DNA of 30,196 nt from Prevotella sp. CAG:755 (GTDB taxonomy: Bacteria; Bacteroidota; Bacteroidia; Bacteroidales; Bacteroidaceae). Location: the NCBI GenBank assembly GCA_000431275.1, contig HF989214.1, positions 83,488 to 113,683 of the forward strand, given 5' to 3'. Below are positions 15,759 through 22,311 of the stretch, in pieces. Numbering within the stretch: position 1 is the stretch's first letter; the number at the start of each line of letters is the position of its first letter. The translations under genes were made by a program, and so were the position numbers. The notes beneath the pieces were generated by a model. That model worked only from the letters and a program-made list of their open reading frames with translations, searched no databases and was not told the DNA's origin.

Positions 15759-17255
15759 TTAAAGAGCGACTTTCTTGTCACCAACCAGGAACACACCCTT
15801 ACCGAGCTGGACCGTGGTGCCGCTTGAAGTCACAACGCCCTGCCACATAAGCTGACCGGCAGCAGAATAGATGCGTACAGTCTCGCGGGCAGGAGCAGTC
15901 ATCGTTACGCTCGTGCCGTTGACAGTTACTTTCAGACCATTGTCAGCCGTCGTGATGTCGTCGATTCCCGTCGCGATAGTCGGATAGACTGCGAACGGAA
16001 CGCTCTCAAGCACGAAACCGTCAGCGCGGTAGGGATTATCACGCGGCTCTATGCGACAAACAACACGGTCAAAGGCTTTCTTGAAAGTAAGCTCATTAGA
16101 ACGGAGCGTGTAATCGCTGCCACTGGTCAAGCGGGTCTCGCCTCCATTCTCCATGGAATAAACGCGTACCGTCACTCTGGCAACTGATGAGCTCTCACCT
16201 GCAAAGAACATATAATCCGAAAGGTCAAGAGACTTGATTCCATCGTCCTCGGAGTCGTCAGTCAAAAGGAAATCAAGTTTTTCTTCAACACCCGGATTAA
16301 GCAGGTCTGCGAGATCAAACGGCGCCTGAGTGGCATAGCTAAACCAGTTAGGAATAGCATTGCGCGACGGAAGGGATGCAAACGTCAACTTGTTGTTGTT
16401 GCAGTCATAGGCTTCCAGCGTGGCATTCTCCACTAGCTTTGTGGGTAACGTCACTGTTTCGAGAGCGTTGTTCGCGCAATAGATACCTTTTATGAAACCA
16501 GCTTGCGACAGGTTGAGACTGCGCAGGCTGTTATTCGCAGTCACCACATCGCGCAGTTCTGGCAGTTCTGAGCCACTGATTGTCAGTGATGTCAGCTCAT
16601 TGTTACTGCACACCAGCGCGCCCAACTCAGGCGAACTAACTGTAAGCGAACGTAAAGAGTTATTACTGCAATCCAGATAGTTCAACTGGGTTTGCGAACT
16701 AATGCTCAGCGAAGTCAGTTCATTGTTGGACACGTCAATGACTTCAAGTCCCGTCACACCTGTCAGCGTAAATCGGCGCAACGAGTTATCCGACGCATAG
16801 ACACGCTTGAGGTTCGGTGTCTGCGTGTTAATGGTCATCGTCGTGATCTCGTTTTTCGAGCAGTTAAGATCTTCCAAAGCATCCCCTCCGTTCAGTGAAA
16901 GAGTGCTGAGTTCATTGTTCGAACAATCCAAGGACACGAGATTCGGAGCCTGGTTAATCAAGATGCGGCTAATACCGTTGCCTGCACAATTGAAAGAATA
17001 CAGACCATCACCGGCACTCACCACGATGTTGGAACCTTTCACTTCTGCGGTCACAGTATCCGTCTCATAGGCCACAGGCGTGCCATCGCCCCAATCAACG
17101 GTGATGCCTCCGTGGACATGATTCGTGATCAGCGTCATTGTTTCCCCGGCGCTTTTCGACGTAGTCAGCTGGATAGTCTGGTCTTGTGCCAAAACTGGCA
17201 AACCGAGACTACATACTGACACGGCGGTCAAAAAAAGTAATCTTTTGTTTGTCAT
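15759..17255 (-). CDS. Secreted leucine-rich-repeat protein with T9SS-like C-terminal domain
   Basis: 498 aa from the ATG at 17255 (MTNKRLLFLTAVSVCSLGLP), which starts a clear signal peptide cleaved near VLAQ; longer frames put the signal inside. A PKD-like strand with WGDG (55-58) precedes about ten LRRs of ~21-23 residues with the DCSNNELTSL pattern (roughly 85-310). A beta-rich region follows. The last ~65 residues (LKVTVNGTSVTM, VRIYSAAGQLMWQGVV, LGKGVFLVGDKKVAL) resemble the type IX secretion C-terminal sorting domain. LRR surface proteins of this type are thought to bind host or bacterial partners; the ligand is unknown. The M60 gene lies 28 bp downstream in the same direction. Confidence 0.8.
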   Translation of the reverse strand: MTNKRLLFLTAVSVCSLGLPVLAQDQTIQLTTSKSAGETMTLITNHVHGGITVDWGDGTPVAYETDTVTAEVKGSNIVVSAGDGLYSFNCAGNGISRILINQAPNLVSLDCSNNELSTLSLNGGDALEDLNCSKNEITTMTINTQTPNLKRVYASDNSLRRFTLTGVTGLEVIDVSNNELTSLSISSQTQLNYLDCSNNSLRSLTVSSPELGALVCSNNELTSLTISGSELPELRDVVTANNSLRSLNLSQAGFIKGIYCANNALETVTLPTKLVENATLEAYDCNNNKLTFASLPSRNAIPNWFSYATQAPFDLADLLNPGVEEKLDFLLTDDSEDDGIKSLDLSDYMFFAGESSSVARVTVRVYSMENGGETRLTSGSDYTLRSNELTFKKAFDRVVCRIEPRDNPYRADGFVLESVPFAVYPTIATGIDDITTADNGLKVTVNGTSVTMTAPARETVRIYSAAGQLMWQGVVTSSGTTVQLGKGVFLVGDKKVAL

Positions 17256-17296
17256 TACAATATAAGTTATTGATGGATGATTTAGAGTTAACATTG

Positions 17297-17304
17297 CAAA
17301 AGTG
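17297..17304 (-). promoter_or_regulatory. Near-consensus -7 box before the LRR-M60 pair
   Basis: The minus strand reads CACTTTTG, one mismatch from TAnnTTTG, 41 bp before the ATG at 17255. It is the only candidate close to this start. Confidence 0.3.
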
Positions 17305-17409
17305 CGAATAAATCGCGGACTGACAAGCATGTCCCGCCTTTTTTTATCTTTTTTGGGATAATTTAGCCGTCAAGGAAGAAAGCGACACTTCCCTTTTTGG
17401 TCAAATATC

Positions 17410-17440
17410 TTTGCCGTCAATAAAAATATCACTACTTTTG
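17410..17440 (+). promoter_or_regulatory. Full -33/-7 Bacteroidota promoter of nagB
   Basis: TTTG at 17410-17413 is followed after exactly 19 bp by TACTTTTG at 17433-17440. This matches the published Bacteroides consensus of TTTG, 19-20 bp, TAnnTTTG. The TTTG is itself part of a TATCTTTG (17406-17413), so a second, upstream start is possible. The leader to the ATG at 17473 is about 27 nt. Confidence 0.75.
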
Positions 17441-17472
17441 CCTCAAACAGTCAACTTAAACGAATTAATATC

Positions 17473-18264
17473 ATGAGAGTAATCATTGAGCCTACTTACG
17501 AGAAGTTGTCCGAATGGGCAGCCAACTACGTCGTAAACAAGATTAACGCCGCCAAGCCCACTGCCGAAAAGCCCTTCGTACTGGGTTTGCCCACCGGGTC
17601 GTCGCCTATCGGAATGTACCAAGGCCTCGTCAAAGCCTGCAAGGAAGGCCGCGTAAGTTTCAAGCACGTCCTGACGTTCAACATGGACGAATATGTGAAC
17701 CTTCCGGAGGAACACCCTGAAAGCTACCACTCCTTCATGGCCAAGAACCTCTTCGACCATATTGACTGCCCCAAGGAGAACATCCACATCCTTAACGGCA
17801 ATGCGGCCGACCTCGACGCCGAGTGCGCTCAATATGAGGAAATGATAGCCCAAGCCGGCGGCATCGACCTCTTCATCGGGGGTATCGGTCCCGATGGACA
17901 CATCGCGTTCAACGAACCGGGCTCATCACTCACATCGCGCACCCGCGTCAAGACGCTGACAACCGACACGCGCATCGCCAACTCACGCTTCTTCGGCGGC
18001 AATCCTGACAATGTGCCCGCCCACGCACTGACCGTTGGCGTCGGCACAGTGATGGCAGCACGCGAAGTGCTCATCCTCTGCAACGGCCACAACAAAGCCG
18101 CAGCGCTGAAAGCCGCCGTCGAAGGCAGCATTACGCAAATGTGGACCATCTCGGCCTTGCAACTCCATCAGCACGGCATCATCGTCTGCGACGAGGCCGC
18201 CACGGACGAACTTAAACACGGGACCTACAAATACTTCAAGGATATCGAGAAAGAGAACCTCTGA
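17473..18264 (+). CDS. nagB: Glucosamine-6-phosphate deaminase
   Basis: 263 aa, close to the 266 aa of E. coli NagB. The catalytic residues fall at the same numbers: Asp72 in NMDEY, and Asp141, His143 and Glu148 in [27 protein letters not shown] binds the phosphate. The cytoplasmic enzyme converts glucosamine-6-phosphate to fructose-6-phosphate and ammonia, the last step that feeds amino-sugar carbon into glycolysis. It has its own full-consensus promoter and a terminator after the stop. NagA is not in the window. The neighbouring mucinase-like and sulfatase-maturase genes fit a diet of host glycans rich in N-acetylglucosamine. Confidence 0.95.
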   Translation: MRVIIEPTYEKLSEWAANYVVNKINAAKPTAEKPFVLGLPTGSSPIGMYQGLVKACKEGRVSFKHVLTFNMDEYVNLPEEHPESYHSFMAKNLFDHIDCPKENIHILNGNAADLDAECAQYEEMIAQAGGIDLFIGGIGPDGHIAFNEPGSSLTSRTRVKTLTTDTRIANSRFFGGNPDNVPAHALTVGVGTVMAAREVLILCNGHNKAAALKAAVEGSITQMWTISALQLHQHGIIVCDEAATDELKHGTYKYFKDIEKENL

Positions 18265-18313
18265 TCTCACGGCGTGTAAGGGCATACTCACAACCCGGAA
18301 CACGCGACACATA

Positions 18314-18360
18314 AAAGGCTGCCGCTTGCGCCACACTGGCGGGCGACAGCCTTTCACTTT
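18314..18360 (+). terminator. Probable terminator between nagB and the maturase gene
   Basis: AAAGGCTG (18314-18321) pairs with CAGCCTTT (18347-18354), and the stem extends inward past a mismatch (CGC/GCG). The tail CACTTT is only partly T-rich, so some read-through into the maturase gene is plausible. Confidence 0.65.
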
Positions 18361-18398
18361 CTTCACTCAGAACCCGAACACCTCCCATTCCTCCCTAC

Positions 18399-19646
18399 AT
18401 GGCACAACAGACCGCCAATCCTTTTGCCCGGCCACTTTATATCATGACGAAGCCGGCAGGTGCACTTTGCAACATGGCTTGTGACTACTGTTATTATCTC
18501 GAAAAGTCCAAGCTCTATCCCAATAATCCGCGCCACGTCATGAGCGATGAACTGCTCGAACGCTTCACGCGCGACTACATCGCCATGCAAACCACGCCCG
18601 AGGTCCTGTTCACGTGGCACGGTGGCGAAACGCTCATGCGCCCGATTTCGTTCTACAAGAAGGCGCTTGAACTACAAAAAAAGTATGCCGGCGGGCACAC
18701 CATCAGCAACGCAATCCAGACCAACGGTACCCTCATCACCCGCGACTGGGCTGAATTTTTCAAAAAAAACAACTTTCTTGTCGGCCTATCATTAGACGGA
18801 CCGGAAGAGTACCACGACGCATACCGCCGCACGCGTAACGGCCGCGCCACGTTCCTCCAAGTGATGAAAGGCGTCCAGTGGCTCAATCGTTACGGCGTTG
18901 AATGGAACGCCATGGCGGCCATCAACAACCTCAACGGCGCCCACCCACTCGAATTCTACCATTTCTTCAAGGAGATAGGCTGCCAATACATCCAGTTCAC
19001 TCCTGTCGTGGAACGGTTCTACCGCCATCCCGACGGCCGCCTGCTCGCCTCGCCCGTTGACGGTGCCACGGCCGAACTGGCGCCTTTCTCCGTCACACCG
19101 GAACTTTGGGGAAATTTCATTTGCACCATCTTTGACGAATGGGTCCGCAATGACGTTGCCCAGTTCTACGTCCAACTGTTCGACTCAACCCTTGCCGGAT
19201 GGATGAACGTTCCCCCGTCGGTCTGCTCCATGGGCGAAACCTGCGGCCACGCCGCCGTCATGGAGTTCAACGGCGACCTATACACGTGCGACCACTTCGT
19301 GTTCCCCGAATTCCGCCTTGGCAACATCTACGAGCGTAGCCTGCTCGAGATGATGAACAGCCCCGAACAACAACGCTTCGGCGAGAACAAGCGCGACCTG
19401 CTCACCGACCAATGCCGCCAGTGCGAATATCTTTTTGCCTGCCACGGCGAATGCCCGCGCAACCGTTTCGCCCTGTCGGCTGACGGACAGGAAGGCCACA
19501 ACTACCTTTGCGCAGGCTACCATCGCTTCTTCGCCCACGTGGCTCCGTACATGGACTTCATGAAATACCAGCTCATGCACAACCAAGCACCAGCCAAGGT
19601 CATGCAGTGGATACAAGACGGGCAACCTGAATACCGGAAAGCATAG
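18399..19646 (+). CDS. Anaerobic sulfatase-maturating radical SAM enzyme (SPASM type)
   Basis: 415 aa. The radical SAM cluster is CNMACDYC (Cys24, 28, 31). The C-terminal SPASM region holds eight cysteines at 276, 282, 297, 339, 342, 348, 352 and 371, spaced like those binding the two auxiliary clusters of characterised anSMEs, with an Asp right after Cys297 (TCDHF). The enzyme oxidises an active-site Cys or Ser of sulfatases to formylglycine, activating them for removal of sulfate from mucin or glycosaminoglycans. No sulfatase is in the window, so it acts in trans. It follows nagB by 134 bp with a terminator between; no TAnnTTTG box was seen in front of it. Confidence 0.92.
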   Translation: MAQQTANPFARPLYIMTKPAGALCNMACDYCYYLEKSKLYPNNPRHVMSDELLERFTRDYIAMQTTPEVLFTWHGGETLMRPISFYKKALELQKKYAGGHTISNAIQTNGTLITRDWAEFFKKNNFLVGLSLDGPEEYHDAYRRTRNGRATFLQVMKGVQWLNRYGVEWNAMAAINNLNGAHPLEFYHFFKEIGCQYIQFTPVVERFYRHPDGRLLASPVDGATAELAPFSVTPELWGNFICTIFDEWVRNDVAQFYVQLFDSTLAGWMNVPPSVCSMGETCGHAAVMEFNGDLYTCDHFVFPEFRLGNIYERSLLEMMNSPEQQRFGENKRDLLTDQCRQCEYLFACHGECPRNRFALSADGQEGHNYLCAGYHRFFAHVAPYMDFMKYQLMHNQAPAKVMQWIQDGQPEYRKA

Positions 19647-19653
19647 AAGGCCG

Positions 19654-19713
19654 GCACGCCTCACCTACCCGGTCTGCCAGGAAGCCTGTAATGCTGTCAC
19701 CAATGAGGCGTGC
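19654..19713. repeat. Inverted repeat after the maturase gene
   Basis: GCACGCCTCA (19654-19663) is perfectly complementary to TGAGGCGTGC (19704-19713) across a 40-nt loop, starting 7 bp after the stop codon. There is no T-run, so it is not a typical terminator. Confidence 0.4.
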
Positions 19714-19737
19714 GCAACACCGCGCAACGACCCGATG

Positions 19738-19806
19738 TGACAGAAAAAACGGGACGGCTGACAGAAAATGCTGAAACAGCGACAGAAAAAACAGTCGGCC
19801 GTCACG
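19738..19806 (-). repeat. 21-bp repeat array between maturase gene and guaA (3 units)
   Basis: On the plus strand TGACAGAAAA starts at 19738 and 19759, and CGACAGAAAA at 19780, in exact 21-bp steps. On the minus strand the units read CTGTCAGCCGTCCCGT (from 19764), CTGTCGCTGTTTCAGC (from 19785) and CGTGACGGCCGACTGT (from 19806), each followed by a T-run of five or so. The first matches the lptB-mlaE and right-end arrays closely. Confidence 0.65.
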
Positions 19807-19835
19807 CTTCAACCCGGAAGGCAGACCCAATACAA

Positions 19836-19890
19836 AGCCGGCTGCGGAAGAAAGGTATGAACTCCTAATCCGCAGCCGGCTCATTATTTT
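19836..19890. terminator. Bidirectional terminator between the maturase gene and guaA
   Basis: AGCCGGCTGCGGA (19836-19848) pairs perfectly over 13 bp with TCCGCAGCCGGCT (19869-19881), loop 20 nt. The plus side continues CATTATTTTC; the minus side continues TTGTATTGG. It sits between convergent genes. Confidence 0.85.
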
Positions 19891-19906
19891 CTTATTCTCA
19901 TAAGCA

Positions 19907-21430
19907 TCACTCCCACTCGATCGTAGCTGGTGGTTTCGACGAAATATCGTAACAAACGCGGTTCACTCCGCGAACGTGGTTGATGATGTCGTTCGAAACT
20001 TTCGCCAGGAACTCATATGGCAAATGAGCCCAGTCCGCCGTCATGGCGTCTGTACTGGTGACAGCACGAAGCGCGACAGCCCGTTCATAGGTCCGTTCGT
20101 CTCCCATCACACCCACGCTGCGCACGGGAAGCAGGATGACACCCGCCTGCCACACCTGGCCATACAGTCCCCACTCTCTCAATCCACGGATGAAGATGTC
20201 GTCGGCGTCTTGCAAGATGCGCACCTTTTCTGGGGTGATGTCGCCAAGGATACGCACGGCAAGCCCCGGTCCGGGGAACGGATGGCGATCGATAAGATGC
20301 TCGGGCATATGAAGCTCGCGGCCGACACGGCGCACCTCATCCTTGAAGAGCCATCGCAGCGGTTCGCAAAGGCGCAGGTGCATCTTTTCGGGCAATCCGC
20401 CCACATTGTGGTGACTCTTGATGACTTTGCCTGTGATGTTGAGGCTCTCGATGCGGTCGGGATAAATAGTGCCTTGCGCGAGCCAACGGGCGTCTTTTAT
20501 TTTCTTTGCCTCGGCCTCAAAGACATCGATAAAACCCTTGCCGATAATTTTGCGTTTCTGCTCCGGGTCGTCCACACCGGCCAGCTCGCTGAAAAACTTC
20601 TGGCTGGCGTCGACTCCGATCACGTTGAGGCCCAGAGCGCGATAGTCGTTCATCACGTCGTTGAACTCATTCTTGCGCAGCATTCCGTGATCGACAAAAA
20701 TGCAGGTCAGCCGCTCTCCGATGGCTCGATGAAGCAAGACGGCGGCCACCGAAGAATCAACACCTCCGCTCAGTCCGAGAATCACGCGGTCTTGCCCCAA
20801 TTGCTCGCGCAACTCAGCCACCGTGGTTTCAATGAACGAGGCAGAACTCCAATCCTGGCGGCTGCCACAAATGTCCACCACAAAGTTACGCAACAGTTGC
20901 GAGCCTTGCGTCGTATGGAACACTTCCGGGTGGAACTGCACGCCCCAAAGCTGTTCGCCGTCTGCTTGGTATGCGGCATTAACCACCTTGTCGGTCGACG
21001 CGATGGCATGGAAGCCTTCAGGCAGGGCTGTAATGGTATCGCCATGGCTCATCCAGACTTGCGTCCCGGCATCAAGTCCTTTAAGCAGCGGATTCGACGC
21101 ATCGAAATGGCTGAGCATGGCCCGCCCGTACTCCCGGCTGCCGGCCGGCTCCACCTTTCCGCCATAAAGTTGGGCCATATATTGGGCTCCGTAACAGATG
21201 CCCAATACGGGATAACGGCCACGGATTTCCGAAAGGTCTGGATGGAAGGCTTCGGGGTCGTACACACTGAACGGCGAACCACTGAGGATGACTCCGATCA
21301 CGTCCGGATCGTCTGCGGGAAACTTGTTGTAAGGGATGATCTCGCAGAACGTATCGAGCTCGCGCACCCGACGACCGATGAGTTGCGTCGTCTGTGAACC
21401 GAAGTCGAGGATAATGATTTTCTGTTGCAT
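19907..21430 (-). CDS. guaA: GMP synthase (glutamine-hydrolysing)
   Basis: 507 aa, the normal length for the single-chain enzyme. The N-terminal class I glutamine amidotransferase shows the nucleophile Cys79 in GICYGAQ and the His167/Glu169 pair in QFHPEV. The ATP pyrophosphatase domain has the P-loop SGGVDSS (221-227). The C-terminal dimerisation domain ends with the conserved TIEWE. The cytoplasmic enzyme turns XMP, ATP and glutamine into GMP. It has its own -7 box just after the nucleotidyltransferase stop, so it can be expressed apart from the genes upstream. It is convergent with the maturase gene across a bidirectional terminator. Confidence 0.97.
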   Translation of the reverse strand: MQQKIIILDFGSQTTQLIGRRVRELDTFCEIIPYNKFPADDPDVIGVILSGSPFSVYDPEAFHPDLSEIRGRYPVLGICYGAQYMAQLYGGKVEPAGSREYGRAMLSHFDASNPLLKGLDAGTQVWMSHGDTITALPEGFHAIASTDKVVNAAYQADGEQLWGVQFHPEVFHTTQGSQLLRNFVVDICGSRQDWSSASFIETTVAELREQLGQDRVILGLSGGVDSSVAAVLLHRAIGERLTCIFVDHGMLRKNEFNDVMNDYRALGLNVIGVDASQKFFSELAGVDDPEQKRKIIGKGFIDVFEAEAKKIKDARWLAQGTIYPDRIESLNITGKVIKSHHNVGGLPEKMHLRLCEPLRWLFKDEVRRVGRELHMPEHLIDRHPFPGPGLAVRILGDITPEKVRILQDADDIFIRGLREWGLYGQVWQAGVILLPVRSVGVMGDERTYERAVALRAVTSTDAMTADWAHLPYEFLAKVSNDIINHVRGVNRVCYDISSKPPATIEWE

Positions 21431-21468
21431 ATGCGGGATTGGTTTATTGGATATTTTGTTTTAGACCG

Positions 21469-21476
21469 CAAAGATA
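21469..21476 (-). promoter_or_regulatory. -7 box TAnnTTTG of guaA
   Basis: The minus strand reads TATCTTTG, 38 bp before the ATG at 21430 and only 3 bp past the stop codon of the upstream gene. No -33 TTTG. Confidence 0.55.
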
Positions 21477-21479
21477 CGC

Positions 21480-22259
21480 TTATTCGCTGACACTTGATGC
21501 CACCGGCGGCAGCTTTCCGGCACCGGAGCAGTTGCCGGCCGATGCGAGGAAGTCTTCCGCTGCGGCCAAAGCGGCTGGTTTCCCGATGTCAAGCAATCGC
21601 AATCCGGGCTCCGGACAGCCGTAAACCGGCACTTCACGACAGACGGAAAGATAAAAGTCGATGATGGAAAAACGGCGCGGCCAGCCTTCCATCAGACTGA
21701 AAAGTCGCGGAGAAAAAAGCTGAATGCCTGAAAAAGCATAGCGACGGCAACGCGCCACGTCAAGCTTTGAATACGGACTACGCACCTGGCCTGTGGCCAC
21801 GTTTGTCCAGCCGACAAGACGGTTTTCTTCATCGAACAGCAAATAACGCTGGGTCTGCCGCTCACTTACAAGGAGAGTCGTTCCGTCTGGATGCGCTCCG
21901 GCCCAGCGATGCAGGTCAACATTGCTCAGAATGTCGACATTGTGCACCAAGACCGGAGCGTCGCCGTCCAGCCACTGACGGGCGCGGGCCAACCCACCAC
22001 CGGTGTCGAGCAGTCCGTCGCGCTCGTCCGAAACACGCACACGGAGGCCAAAGTCGTGTTCTTCCAAGTAGCGGATTACTTGTTCAGCAAAATGATGAAC
22101 ATTCACAACGACTTCCTTGACGCCGGCTGCGGCCAACCGTTCCAGCTGGTAACCCAGGATTGGACGTCCTGACACCGGGACAAGGGCTTTTGGCATTGTG
22201 TCGGTCAACGGCCTGAGCCGTGTCCCCAGCCCAGCCGCGAATACCATGGCTTTTTCCAT
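21480..22259 (-). CDS. Sugar-1-phosphate nucleotidyltransferase (MurU-like)
   Basis: 259 aa from the ATG at 22259 (MEKAMVFAAGLGTRLRPLTD). The frame is open further upstream, but that would overlap the end of the GH92 gene and add unconserved residues. The nucleotide-binding signature GLGTRLRPLTDTMPKALVPV is complete; NVDILSN carries the metal-binding Asp, and DTGGGLARA and GWTNVATG follow. The size and the ETGGG-like motif resemble MurU (N-acetylmuramate-1-phosphate uridylyltransferase) of the peptidoglycan recycling path, but mannose-1-phosphate guanylyltransferases share these motifs and the kinase partner AmgK is not adjacent. The enzyme couples a sugar phosphate to a nucleotide in the cytoplasm. 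It follows GH92 by 52 bp. Confidence 0.8.
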   Translation of the reverse strand: MEKAMVFAAGLGTRLRPLTDTMPKALVPVSGRPILGYQLERLAAAGVKEVVVNVHHFAEQVIRYLEEHDFGLRVRVSDERDGLLDTGGGLARARQWLDGDAPVLVHNVDILSNVDLHRWAGAHPDGTTLLVSERQTQRYLLFDEENRLVGWTNVATGQVRSPYSKLDVARCRRYAFSGIQLFSPRLFSLMEGWPRRFSIIDFYLSVCREVPVYGCPEPGLRLLDIGKPAALAAAEDFLASAGNCSGAGKLPPVASSVSE

Positions 22260-22311
22260 GCTTCTCTGTGCTCTATTGTGAATCAGCCCGGATTCTCCGG
22301 ACATGTCCTCG

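Noticed and set aside
19738..19806. CRISPR array
   Set aside because: Units are contiguous and only 21 bp, with no spacers between them and no cas genes.
19600..19884. 94-codon minus-strand frame with 7-residue FFLS/HFLS repeats
   Set aside because: The repeats are just the translation of the 21-bp DNA units; the frame also covers a terminator stem and the antisense end of the maturase gene, and the other repeat loci do not keep this frame open.
19976..21397. 473-codon open frame opposite guaA
   Set aside because: Antisense to GMP synthase with all its motifs intact; no family features and no promoter.
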